This document shows, piece after piece, positions 42,076 to 50,580 of a stretch of DNA of 64,000 nucleotides (position 1 is its first letter; the number at the start of each line of letters is the position of its first letter). The position numbers were made by a program, and so were the translations under genes. The notes below the pieces were generated by a model. The model was not told where the DNA came from. It saw only the letters and a list, made by a program, of their open reading frames with translations, and made no database searches. This stretch comes from Streptomyces sp. NBC_01478 (lineage in GTDB: Bacteria; Actinomycetota; Actinomycetes; Streptomycetales; Streptomycetaceae): assembly GCF_036227225.1 (NCBI RefSeq), contig NZ_CP109444.1, positions 3,949,501-4,013,500 of the forward strand. The letters are read 5' to 3'.

Positions 42076-43221
42076 TCAGTCCAGATAGCCCCTGAGCTGA
42101 TCCGCAAAAGCGTGGTCCCTCAGCTTGTTGAGAGTCTTCGACTCGATCTGGCGGATCCGTTCCCGGGTTACCCCGAAGATCCGCCCGATCTCCTCCAGCG
42201 TGCGCGGACGCCCGTCGGCCAAGCCGTACCTGAGCTGTACGACCTTCCGTTCACGTTCCCCCAGCGTCGACAGGACAGCCTCCAGGTGCTGCCGGAGAAG
42301 GATGAACGCGGCCGACTCCACGGGACTCGTCGCATCGCCGTCCTCGATCAGATCACCGAGGGCAACGTCGTCCTCCTCCCCCACCGGCGCGTGCAACGAC
42401 ACCGGCTCCTGAGCCAGCCGGAGCACCTCGCTGACGCGCTCGGGCGCGAGGTCGAGGTGGTCGGCGACTTCCTCCGGCGTCGGCTCGTAGCCGCGCTCCT
42501 GGAGCATCCGGCGCTGGACGCGGACGACCCGGTTGATCAGTTCGACGACATGCACCGGGACGCGAATCGTGCGGGCCTGGTCGGCGAGGGCGCGGGACAT
42601 GGCCTGCCGGATCCACCAGGTGGCGTACGTCGAGAACTTGTAGCCGCGGGCGTAGTCGAATTTCTCAACTGCCCTGATCAGGCCGAGGTTTCCCTCCTGC
42701 ACGAGGTCGAGCATGGTCAGCCCGCGTCCGACGTACCGCTTCGCGACGGAGACGACGAGCCGCAGGTTCGCCTCGATCAGGCGGCGCTTGGCCATCCGGC
42801 CCATGACGACCAACTTGTCCAGGTCGAGGGCGAGTTGGCTGTCCAGGTCGGAGGCGCCGCCGAGCTTCTCCTCGGCGAACAGGCCGGCCTCGACGCGGCG
42901 GGCGAGGTCGACCTCCTCGGCCGCGGTGAGCAGCGGGATGCGGCCGATCTCGCGCAGGTACTGGCGGAACAGGTCCGAGGAGGGGGCGCCGTTGTCGGCG
43001 GCGACCCGGCTGCGGGGCCGTACGGGCTCGGGGGCCTCGGCGGTCTCCACCGCTTCGGCCGTCGGTTCTTCGAGCTCGGGCGGGCTCTCCGGGTCCGCGT
43101 TTTCGGGGTGGTGCGCGGCACGGCTCTGCGGAGGGACGGTCGCGAGGACATCGGTCTCCGCTTCCGGTTCCGCGCCGTCCGTCGTGCTGGTCTCGGTCTG
43201 GTCGAGGGTCTGGGTCTGCAC
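42076..43221 (-). CDS. hrdA: Principal-type (group 1/2) RNA polymerase sigma factor, HrdA-like
   Basis: 381 residues from the GTG at 43221, chosen because CTGGAGG lies seven bases before it; the frame is open to 43419 with no better site. Regions: 1.2 [20 protein letters not shown], 2.1-2.4 [20 protein letters not shown] through [20 protein letters not shown] and [19 protein letters not shown], 3 with [16 protein letters not shown], and 4.2 [20 protein letters not shown]. This is a sigma-70 like HrdB but without its long acidic N-terminus. The symbol rests on gene order with dnaG, which I recall for S. coelicolor hrdA. Confidence 0.9.
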   Translation of the reverse strand: MQTQTLDQTETSTTDGAEPEAETDVLATVPPQSRAAHHPENADPESPPELEEPTAEAVETAEAPEPVRPRSRVAADNGAPSSDLFRQYLREIGRIPLLTAAEEVDLARRVEAGLFAEEKLGGASDLDSQLALDLDKLVVMGRMAKRRLIEANLRLVVSVAKRYVGRGLTMLDLVQEGNLGLIRAVEKFDYARGYKFSTYATWWIRQAMSRALADQARTIRVPVHVVELINRVVRVQRRMLQERGYEPTPEEVADHLDLAPERVSEVLRLAQEPVSLHAPVGEEDDVALGDLIEDGDATSPVESAAFILLRQHLEAVLSTLGERERKVVQLRYGLADGRPRTLEEIGRIFGVTRERIRQIESKTLNKLRDHAFADQLRGYLD

Positions 43222-43464
43222 GGGGGCGACCTCCAGGATGATCGCTGCCAGGGGGTACGGCAGCGGTACTTCAGGGGCGGAGTGGGCGGCCTCGCCGCAA
43301 TCCGTCCCGTACTCGATGAGCGGAACCGCGGGGGTGAAGGACCCGCTGGGGACGGATCGGCCGCGCTCCGAGGACTCAGGCACCGGAACCCAGTGTGGAG
43401 TACGACACATCGCCGCCACGAGGGGCGTGCGGTGACTTTTTGAGTCCGTTCCGTGACTACGTGC

Positions 43465-45369
43465 TCAGAGCGCTGTGGCGCCGTGCACCTGGAGTGCCTG
43501 GTCGTACTGCTGAAGGACCCACAACTCGTTCTGTACGGCGGCCAGTTCGGCCGAGTCTCCGTGGCTGCCGAGGCGGGTGAGCGCGCCCTGGATGTCGTGG
43601 ATACGGCGCACCACGGCTCTTCGGCGGACGGTGACGAGCTGCTCGCCCGCGTAGTTCTCGTCGACCGTGCGGCGCAGGATCGCCTCGACGGCGAGCTCGG
43701 TGACCATCGCGCGGACCGCGTCGTCCGGTGCCGCCTCGCGGACGCGGACGAGATAGTCCTGGGCGTCCTGGAGGCCGTACTCGGCGCCGCCCGCCTCGAT
43801 GATCGCCTCGCGTACGGCGGCGTACGGCGGGGCGGTGAACTCGTCGACGCCGTACGCGTCGAAGGCCGGGGAGACCAAGTCGGGGCGCTGGAGGGCGAGT
43901 TTGAGGAGTTCGCGCTCGGTGGCGAAGACGGGGTTGCGGAGGGTGAGGGCGGGGCCGCCGGTGGGGGGGCGGGCGGTGGTGTCGTACTGCTGCTCGGCGT
44001 TGCCCCTGGTCGGTGCCGGGCCCTTGCCGCCCCGGTCGCGAGCCCAACGGGCGAGCTGGGCGACCCTCTTGACCACGAACTGGGTGTCGAGGATGCCGAG
44101 CATGCCGGCGAGCTGGACGGCGACCTCGTGCTGGGCGCCGCTGTTCTTGATGCGGGCGACGATGGGGGCGGCTTCGTCCAGGGCGGCGGCGCGGCCGGCG
44201 GGGGTGTCGAGGTCGTAGCGGACGACGATCTGGCGGAGCGCGAACTCGAAGAGGGGCGTGCGGGGTTCGACCAGGTCGGCGACCGCCTCGTCGCCCTTGG
44301 CGAGGCGCAGCTCGCAGGGGTCCATGTTGTCCGGCGCGATCGCGATGTACGTCTCGGCGGCGAACTTCTGGTCGTCCTCGAAGGCGCGCAGGGCCGCCTT
44401 CTGGCCGGCCGCGTCGCCGTCGAAGGTGAAGATCACGCGCGCCGAGCCGTTGTCCATCAGCAGCCTGCGGAGGATCTTGATGTGGTCGGTGCCGAAGGCC
44501 GTGCCGCAGGTCGCGATGGCGGTGGTGACCCCGGCGAGGTGGCAGGCCATGACGTCGGTGTAGCCCTCGACGACGACCGCGCGGCTCGACTTGGCGATGT
44601 CCTTCTTCGCGAGGTCGATGCCGTAGAGGACCTGGGACTTCTTGTAGATCGCGGTGTCGGGCGTGTTGAGGTACTTCGGGCCGTTGTCCGACTCGTAGAG
44701 CTTGCGTGCGCCGAAGCCGACGACCTCGCCGCCGATGTCGCGGATCGGCCACATCAGGCGGCCGCGGAAGCGGTCGATGGGGCCGCGGCGGCCCTCTTGG
44801 GCGAGGCCGGAGAGGAGGATCTCCTTGTCGCTGAAGCCCTTGCCGCGGAGGTATTTGGTGAGGTGGTCCCAGCCCTGCGGGCTGTAGCCGACGGAGAAGT
44901 GCTCGGCGGCCGACTGGTCGAAGCCGCGCTCGGCGAGGAACTTGCGGCCGGCGTCCGCCTCGGGGCTGACGGCGAGCTGCTCCACGTAGAAGTCCGCGGC
45001 GGCCTTGTGGGCCTCGACCAGGCGGATGCGCTCGCCGCGCTGGTGGGCGGGGTTGTACCCGCCCTCCTCGTACCGCAGCGTGATGCCGGCCTGGGCGGCC
45101 AGGCGCTCGACCGACTCCGAGAAGGTGAGGTGGTCGACCTTCATCACGAACGTGATGGTGTCGCCGCCCTCCTGGCAGCCGAAGCAGTGGAAGAGACCCT
45201 TGCTGGGGCTGACCTGGAAGGACGGCGACTTCTCGTCGTGGAACGGGCAGAGGCCCTTGAGGTTGCCGCCGCCCGCGTTCCGCAACTGGAGGTACTCGGA
45301 CACCACGGCGTCGATCGGGACCGCGTCCCGAACCGCCTTCACGTCCTCGTCGTTGATCCGTCCTGCCAC
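43465..45369 (-). CDS. dnaG: DNA primase
   Basis: 634 residues, normal length. N-terminal CHC2 zinc finger CPFHDEKSPSF with HCFGC, RNA-polymerase core with GYSPQGWDHL and FRGRLMWPIRDIGGEVVGFG, TOPRIM with VVEGYTDVMACHLAG and the acidic FTFDGDAAG, then a helical C-terminal domain for DnaB binding. It makes the RNA primers for replication. It is transcribed toward the sigma-factor gene, with 243 bases between that hold the sigma promoter, an arrangement related to the classical primase/sigma operon. Confidence 0.96.
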   Translation of the reverse strand: MAGRINDEDVKAVRDAVPIDAVVSEYLQLRNAGGGNLKGLCPFHDEKSPSFQVSPSKGLFHCFGCQEGGDTITFVMKVDHLTFSESVERLAAQAGITLRYEEGGYNPAHQRGERIRLVEAHKAAADFYVEQLAVSPEADAGRKFLAERGFDQSAAEHFSVGYSPQGWDHLTKYLRGKGFSDKEILLSGLAQEGRRGPIDRFRGRLMWPIRDIGGEVVGFGARKLYESDNGPKYLNTPDTAIYKKSQVLYGIDLAKKDIAKSSRAVVVEGYTDVMACHLAGVTTAIATCGTAFGTDHIKILRRLLMDNGSARVIFTFDGDAAGQKAALRAFEDDQKFAAETYIAIAPDNMDPCELRLAKGDEAVADLVEPRTPLFEFALRQIVVRYDLDTPAGRAAALDEAAPIVARIKNSGAQHEVAVQLAGMLGILDTQFVVKRVAQLARWARDRGGKGPAPTRGNAEQQYDTTARPPTGGPALTLRNPVFATERELLKLALQRPDLVSPAFDAYGVDEFTAPPYAAVREAIIEAGGAEYGLQDAQDYLVRVREAAPDDAVRAMVTELAVEAILRRTVDENYAGEQLVTVRRRAVVRRIHDIQGALTRLGSHGDSAELAAVQNELWVLQQYDQALQVHGATAL

Positions 45370-45416
45370 GCGTGAATTCTACGGGGCCGGACTGACACCA
45401 GTGACGACGAGACGGT

Positions 45417-46682
45417 TCAGGAGACCAGGCTGTCCAGTGGAACGTGTGGGTCCGCGAGGGCCTCGGTGTCCACGCGGGTACGGGAGCGGATGAGCTGCTG
45501 GATGGGCTCTGTGACGTCCCACACATTCACGTTCATCCCGGCCAGGACACGTCCCTCCTTCAGCCAGAAGGCGACGAACTCCCGCTTGCCCGCGTCTCCC
45601 CGGATCACCACTTCGTCGTAGGAACCCGGGGGCGCCCAGCCGGAGTACTCCATACCCAAGTCGTACTGGTCGGAGAAGAAATAGGGCACGCGGTCGTAGG
45701 TGACGTCCTTGCCGAGCATCGCGCGGGCCGCCGCCGGGCCGCCGTTGAGGGCGTTGGCCCAGTGCTCCACGCGCAGCCGGGTGTCGAAGAGGGCGTGGTG
45801 GAAGGCGGCCACGTCACCGGCCGCGTAGATGTCGGGGTCGGAGGTGCACAGCCGTTCGTCGACCGCGATGCCGCCGCCGTGCGCGCGGTCGGCCAGCTCC
45901 AGGCCCGCCGCCTCGGCGAGCGCGGTGCGGGGGGCCGCGCCGATGGCCGCGAGGACGTCGTGCGCGGGGTGCTCCTCGCCGTCGTCGGTGCGGGCCGCGA
46001 GGACCATGCCGTCCTGGCCGACGATCTCGGTGAGCCTGGCGCCGAAGTGGAAGCGGACGCCGTGCTCGGCGTGCAGGTCGGCGAAGAGCTGGCCCAGTTC
46101 GGGGCCGAGGACGCCGTGCAGCGGGGTCTGCGAGGGTTCCACGACGGTGACCTCTGCGCCGTACTCGCGGGCCGCCGCCGCGACCTCCAGGCCGATCCAG
46201 CCGCCGCCGGCGATCACCAGATGGCCGTTGTCCCGCCCCAGGGACGCCAGGACGTGCTTCAGGCGCTCGGCGTGCGAGAGGCGGCGCAGGTGGTGGACGC
46301 CCGCGAGGTCCGTGCCCGGGATGTCGAGCCGGCGGGGCTCGGAGCCGGTGACGATGAGCAACTTGTCGTAGCGGACAAGGGTGCCGTCGTCTCCGAAGCG
46401 GACCGTCTTCGCCGTACGGTCGATGGCGTCGACGGTCTGGCCGAGGTGCAGCTCGATGTCGTTGCGCGCGTACCAGGCGGGTTCGTGGACGAAGACGGTG
46501 TCGCGCTCCTCTTTACCGAGGAGGTAGCCCTTGGACAGCGGCGGGCGCTCGTACGGGTGGTCGCGTTCGTCGCAGATCAGTATCACGCGGCCGGTGAAGC
46601 CCTCCGCCCGGAGCGTCTCGGCCGCCTTTGCGCCGGCCAGGCCTCCTCCGACGATGACGAATGTCTGATCCGCGTCGACCAC
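45417..46682 (-). CDS. FAD-dependent pyridine nucleotide-disulfide-type reductase, ferredoxin reductase-like
   Basis: 421 residues. FAD motif FVIVGGGLAGAKAAETLR with E at the end of beta-2 (CDERDHPYERPPLSKGYL), the second nucleotide motif LVIAGGGWIGLEVAAAAREYG for NAD(P)H, and the FAD ribityl motif YAAGDVAAF. No redox-active CxxC. The C-terminal ~80 residues (reductase-C type, GWAPPGSYDEVVIRGD) match rubredoxin/ferredoxin reductases of oxygenase and P450 systems. No ferredoxin gene is next to it, so the electron acceptor is unknown. Confidence 0.9.
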   Translation of the reverse strand: MVDADQTFVIVGGGLAGAKAAETLRAEGFTGRVILICDERDHPYERPPLSKGYLLGKEERDTVFVHEPAWYARNDIELHLGQTVDAIDRTAKTVRFGDDGTLVRYDKLLIVTGSEPRRLDIPGTDLAGVHHLRRLSHAERLKHVLASLGRDNGHLVIAGGGWIGLEVAAAAREYGAEVTVVEPSQTPLHGVLGPELGQLFADLHAEHGVRFHFGARLTEIVGQDGMVLAARTDDGEEHPAHDVLAAIGAAPRTALAEAAGLELADRAHGGGIAVDERLCTSDPDIYAAGDVAAFHHALFDTRLRVEHWANALNGGPAAARAMLGKDVTYDRVPYFFSDQYDLGMEYSGWAPPGSYDEVVIRGDAGKREFVAFWLKEGRVLAGMNVNVWDVTEPIQQLIRSRTRVDTEALADPHVPLDSLVS

Positions 46683-46775
46683 TTGATGCCTCCTCGTAAC
46701 GGTGCCGCCATAGGCGAGCCTCCCGCACGCAGTGTGATGCGGGAAGGGGGTGTGGCCCGATCAGGCCACGGAGGG

Positions 46776-48095
46776 TCACATTCGGGCTTGTTTCGCGTCA
46801 CTGTGCCCCAGCGACGTGAGATGTGCGTGAAGAGACCGCGCCGACGCGTCCGTCAGCGAGGCGATCTGATCGACGATCACACGCTTGCGCGCACGGTCGT
46901 CGGGCGCTTCGTCGAACTGGGCGCGGAACTGCGGCTCCAGGCCGTCGGGGGCGCGGGTCGTGAGCGCCTCGGCGAGTGCGGCGACCACGATGCGCTCGTC
47001 GGCGCGGATGCGCTCCTGCTCCGCGCGCTGCATCACGTACCGGTCGGCGACCGCCTTGAGGACCGCGCACTCCAGCCGTGCCTCGTGCGGTACGACGAGT
47101 TCGGCGTCGTAGCGGGTGAGGCGGCCGGTGCCGTACGCCGCGCGCGTGGCGGACTCGGCGGCCAGGCAGAAGCGGCCGATGAGCTGGCTGGTGGCGTCCT
47201 TCAGGCGGGCCTGCGCCACGGCCGAACCGTCGTAGCCGTGCGGCCACCACGGTTGGTTCTGGAGCCGGTCCAGCGCCTCGGCGAGTTCGTCGGGGGCCGT
47301 GTCCGCGGGGACGTAGCGGCCGATGGCGACCTTGAAGATCTCCTGGCGTTCCGGTTCGGCGTGCAGGCAGTTGGGGTCGATGTGGCCCGCGTGCAGGCCG
47401 TCCTCGACGTCGTGCACCGAGTACGCCACGTCGTCCGACCAGTCCATGACCTGGGCCTCGAAGCACGTGCGCGTGCCGGGCGCGTTCTCGCGGACCCAGT
47501 CGAACACGGGTCTGTCGTCGTCGTAGACGCCGAACTTGGGGGACTTGGGGTCGGTGGGGTGCGCTCCGCGCGGCCAGGGGTACTTGGTGGCGGCGTCGAG
47601 GGTGGCCCGGGTGAGGTTGAGGCCCACGCTCACCATCTCGCCGGTCGTGTCGCTTCTTACGAAGCGCTTCGGTTCGATGCGGGTGAGGAGTCTCAGGGAC
47701 TGGGCGTTGCCCTCGAAGCCGCCGCAGTCGTCCGCGAATTCGTTCAGCGCCTGTTCGCCGTTGTGGCCGAAGGGAGGGTGGCCCAGGTCGTGGGAGAGGC
47801 AGGCGGCTTCCACGAGGTCGGGGTCGCAGCCCAGGGCCGCGCCCAGCTCCCGGCCCACCTGGGCGCATTCCAGGGAGTGGGTCAGGCGGGTGCGGGGGCT
47901 GGCGTCCCAGGCCTGGCTGCGGGTTCCTGGGGTGACTACCTGGGTCTTGCCCGCGAGGCGGCGTAGGGCGGCGGAGTGGAGTACGCGGGCGCGGTCGCGT
48001 TGGAAGGCGGTGCGGCCGGGGCGTTTGTCGGGCTCTGTTGCCCAGCGGGCGACTGACGTCGGGTCGTAAGCGGGGGGTGGTGCGGTGCCGTCCAT
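46776..48095 (-). CDS. dgt: Deoxyguanosinetriphosphate triphosphohydrolase (dGTPase family, HD domain)
   Basis: 439 residues from the ATG at 48095; the frame is open further but Ser/Pro-rich sequence upstream is not typical. HD motif: [14 protein letters not shown] (His), [15 protein letters not shown] (HD), and [16 protein letters not shown] (last Asp). It cuts dNTPs, mainly dGTP, to nucleoside and triphosphate, affecting dNTP pools. Its place in the dnaG neighbourhood is common in actinobacteria. Confidence 0.93.
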   Translation of the reverse strand: MDGTAPPPAYDPTSVARWATEPDKRPGRTAFQRDRARVLHSAALRRLAGKTQVVTPGTRSQAWDASPRTRLTHSLECAQVGRELGAALGCDPDLVEAACLSHDLGHPPFGHNGEQALNEFADDCGGFEGNAQSLRLLTRIEPKRFVRSDTTGEMVSVGLNLTRATLDAATKYPWPRGAHPTDPKSPKFGVYDDDRPVFDWVRENAPGTRTCFEAQVMDWSDDVAYSVHDVEDGLHAGHIDPNCLHAEPERQEIFKVAIGRYVPADTAPDELAEALDRLQNQPWWPHGYDGSAVAQARLKDATSQLIGRFCLAAESATRAAYGTGRLTRYDAELVVPHEARLECAVLKAVADRYVMQRAEQERIRADERIVVAALAEALTTRAPDGLEPQFRAQFDEAPDDRARKRVIVDQIASLTDASARSLHAHLTSLGHSDAKQARM

Positions 48096-48189
48096 GCTTC
48101 GACAGTAAGCGGCGGTAGTGACAATTCGGGAGTTGCGGGGCGCGGATGGGGTTGCCGGGTGCGGTTGTCCTGCGTCTGCGGGTGCGTTG

Positions 48190-48245
48190 TGGCTGGTCGC
48201 GCCCACGCGGCGGAGCCGCACGTCGATACAGCCCCGCGCCCCTTA
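48190..48245. repeat. Half copy of the intergenic hairpin family
   Basis: Shares CGGCGGAGCCGCA and ACAGCCCCGCGCCCCT with the reverse complement of 41958-42062. It lies between two minus-strand genes, just after the chelatase-like stop in the 172-base gap before dgt. Confidence 0.65.
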
Positions 48246-48268
48246 GGGAAACGGCCCCTCCGGTGCTT

Positions 48269-49135
48269 TCAAGCCGAGGCCAGTTCCGGGGTCGTGACTT
48301 CCGGCGTCGCCAACGCCTGGTCGTAGCGGTGGAGGACCAAGCGGGCCATTGCGGGGTGGGCTCCCAGAGGTGCTGATGCGATCCATGGGGCCTGCTCCGC
48401 GCACTGTGTGGCGAAGCGGCCGGGGGCCGTGAAGCAGGAGGCCACTGCCACCCTGTGGTGGCCTCGGGCGGCCAGTGCGCGGACGGCTGCCTGGACCGTG
48501 GGGGTCGCCGCCGAGGCGTAGGCGGGGATCACGGGGACTCCCAGGCGGTCGGCCAGGAGGTGGGCCGTGTGGTTGGTGTCCAGCTTGGATTCCGGATCCC
48601 TTGAACCTGCCGCGGCCAGGACCACGGCGCTCCCCCGGCGGGTGCGGTCGTCCGTCCTGGTGCGCCAACCCGCCTCCACCAAGCGGTCGTACAACGTCTC
48701 CACCAGAAGGGGGTGCGGGCCCAAAGGGGGTGCCACGCGCGTGCGTGCCGGTGCGGCTGCCGCCAGCTCGGGGATGTCCTGCTTGACGTGGTAGCCGCGG
48801 GCCAGGAGGAGGGGGACCAGGACGGCGTCCGTGGGGCCGAGTGCGGCCAGGGTGTCCGGGAGGCGGGGCTCGTTGAGTTCGATGTGGCCCAGGTGGACGG
48901 GGAGGCCGGGGCGGAGTTCGCGGACGCGTTCCACGAGGGCTCGTACGGTGCTCAGGGCGCGCGGGTCCCGGCTCCCGTGGGCCACCAGCACGAGCGCGGG
49001 CGGGCCGGGGCGCCGGCTGCCGTCCAGGGAGACGAGGCTGAGCTGGTCGGCGAGTTGGCTGCTGATCCGGTTCATGAGATGCGCCGTACTGTCGAGGGTC
49101 GTGGAGTCGTCGTGGGGATGATGCGACGCCGTCAT
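48269..49135 (-). CDS. Sirohydrochlorin chelatase-like protein (CbiX family)
   Basis: 288 residues with two related halves. The first has ALVLVAHGSRDPRALSTVRA and AVLVPLLLARGYHVKQDIPE (metal-binding His candidates in HGS and GYH). The second has VVLAAAGSRDPESKLDTN and RVAVASCFTAPGRFATQ. Members insert Co or Fe into sirohydrochlorin (cobalamin or siroheme). In the second half the usual HGS becomes AGS, so one half probably binds metal and the other is structural. No other corrin genes are next to it. Confidence 0.85.
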   Translation of the reverse strand: MTASHHPHDDSTTLDSTAHLMNRISSQLADQLSLVSLDGSRRPGPPALVLVAHGSRDPRALSTVRALVERVRELRPGLPVHLGHIELNEPRLPDTLAALGPTDAVLVPLLLARGYHVKQDIPELAAAAPARTRVAPPLGPHPLLVETLYDRLVEAGWRTRTDDRTRRGSAVVLAAAGSRDPESKLDTNHTAHLLADRLGVPVIPAYASAATPTVQAAVRALAARGHHRVAVASCFTAPGRFATQCAEQAPWIASAPLGAHPAMARLVLHRYDQALATPEVTTPELASA

Positions 49136-49346
49136 GGAGTGATGGTGGCGGGGGGAGGTTGCCGCCCCGTTGCGCCGGAATGACGGGTCTTTTCCGGGGG
49201 TTCACGGTGGGGTGCGGGTGGTGTGTGAGGCGACGTGACCTGCGGCTTCCGGGTTCACAGTGAAGCCGGTCACACTGCGGGCGGCGAACCGGAGAGGGTT
49301 ACGGCGCGTCTGTGACTGTCGAGACCGAACGGGGAGGGGCCCTTTC

Positions 49347-50033
49347 ATGCGTCGCCTGAAACTCCGCAGACCGCGGCTGCCACGCACGCGTGCCGGGTGG
49401 CGGCAGTTGGTGCAGGGGGTGGCCGCCGGGTGTGTCCTCGCGCTGCTTCCGGCGACCTGGCTGTGGGTGGTGACGGCCGACCGGCTCGGGGCCGTGCGGG
49501 ACGCGCCGCGCACCGAGGTCGCCGTGGTCTTCGGTGCCGGGCTGTGGGACGGCGAGCCGTCGCCGTATCTCGCGCACCGGCTGGACGCGGCGGCGACGCT
49601 GTACCGGGAAGGCCGGGTGAAGGTCGTCCTGGTGACCGGCGACAACAGCCGCAAGGACTACGACGAGCCGGACGCGATGCGCGTCTACCTGGCGAAGCAC
49701 GGGGTGCCACGCGCGCGCGTGGTGACCGATTACGCCGGTTTCGACACCTGGGACTCCTGCGTCCGCGCCAAGAAGATCTTCGGCGTCGACAAGGCCGTAC
49801 TCATCAGCCAGAACTTCCACATCCGGCGGGCGGTCGCGCTGTGCGACGCGGCGGGGATCGACTCGTACGGCGTCGGGGTCGACGAAGCGCACAACGCGAC
49901 CTGGTACTACGGCGGTACGCGCGAGGTGCTCGCGGCGGGCAAGGCCGCGCTGGACCTGCTGTTCCATCCCGATCCGCACTTCCTCGGGCCGAAGGAGACG
50001 GGGGTCGCCCGCGCGCTGGCCTCCGGCAACTGA
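49347..50033 (+). CDS. SanA/YdcF-like DUF218 membrane protein
   Basis: 228 residues; the ATG at 49347 follows GGGGAGGGG. One N-terminal membrane helix (about residues 22-44) preceded by a basic stretch, then a DUF218 domain: VAVVFGAGLWDGEPSPYLAH, YREGRVKVVLVTGDN, DEPDAMRVYLAKHGVP, DYAGFDTWDSCVRAKKIF and VLISQNFHIRRAVALC. E. coli SanA of this family affects envelope permeability to vancomycin; the reaction is unknown. Converges with the GGCT-fold gene, stops eight bases apart. Confidence 0.88.
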   Translation: MRRLKLRRPRLPRTRAGWRQLVQGVAAGCVLALLPATWLWVVTADRLGAVRDAPRTEVAVVFGAGLWDGEPSPYLAHRLDAAATLYREGRVKVVLVTGDNSRKDYDEPDAMRVYLAKHGVPRARVVTDYAGFDTWDSCVRAKKIFGVDKAVLISQNFHIRRAVALCDAAGIDSYGVGVDEAHNATWYYGGTREVLAAGKAALDLLFHPDPHFLGPKETGVARALASGN

Positions 50034-50040
50034 GGCCCGT

Positions 50041-50457
50041 TCAACGGCGGCCCGGCCAGTCGCCGCCCTCGATCAGTTGGCCGTGGGCGCGGAGGGCGGC
50101 GGTGACGGTGGGGGCCGCGAGGTACACCCAGGCGCGTACGGCCGTGCCGTCGGCCTCGCGGGTCACCTCGCGTGCGACGCGCTCGTAGAGGTTGCGCGGG
50201 TCGCCGGGGGCGTAGTCCTCAAGTCGGTCCAGTTCCCTGAGGAGTTGGGGGTAGGCCGCGGTCCGCGCGGTGACGAGTTCGCCGCAGACGACGGACCCGG
50301 GTTCCTCGACGGCGTACGGGTAGCCGGGGCCGTCGTAGAGGGCGGCGCCGTGGAGTCGTGCCCGTTCTTCGGAGTCCGTACGGCCGCGCAGGAACCGGTC
50401 GTGGTTGGGCTCGCCGGGGCGGAGGGTGCCGTAGACGAAGAAGGGGAGGGGGGTCAC
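50041..50457 (-). CDS. Gamma-glutamylcyclotransferase-fold protein (AIG2/YtfP-like)
   Basis: 138 residues from the GTG at 50457, chosen because AAGGAGG lies just four bases before it; the longer frame to 50529 has no such site. Starts with PFFVYGTLRPGEPNHDRFL, the conserved substrate-loop motif, then GPGYPYAVEEPGSVVCGELV with the conserved acidic residue, and LLRELDRLEDYAPGD. This fold removes 5-oxoproline from gamma-glutamyl amines or peptides; the exact substrate is open. Confidence 0.88.
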   Translation of the reverse strand: MTPLPFFVYGTLRPGEPNHDRFLRGRTDSEERARLHGAALYDGPGYPYAVEEPGSVVCGELVTARTAAYPQLLRELDRLEDYAPGDPRNLYERVAREVTREADGTAVRAWVYLAAPTVTAALRAHGQLIEGGDWPGRR

Positions 50458-50498
50458 TCGGCCTCCTTGAGCCCGGAAGTCTGTGCATGCGCTATGGA

Positions 50499-50512
50499 CA
50501 TGACATGTCATG
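50499..50512. promoter_or_regulatory. Perfect 14-bp palindrome upstream of the metalloprotease gene
   Basis: CATGACATGTCATG lies 69 bases before the protease start and about 42 bases before the GGCT-fold start, in the divergent promoter region. A perfect palindrome in this position is a good operator candidate. No regulator gene is adjacent, so the protein is unknown. Confidence 0.5.
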
Positions 50513-50580
50513 GCCCCTTTAAATCTCATTCAACATCAACGCAGCCCCCACGCCCCCCACTTGCGTTCTTGAGGAGACCC

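Noticed and set aside
42076..43419. Longer sigma factor starting near 43410
   Set aside because: The extra 60 residues are not family-like and no ribosome site precedes those starts, while GTG 43221 has GGAGG at good spacing.
45444..47966. 840-codon open frame on the plus strand
   Set aside because: It runs antisense to the FAD reductase and dgt genes, which have clear motifs. Long antisense frames are common in GC-rich DNA because stops are rare in that phase.
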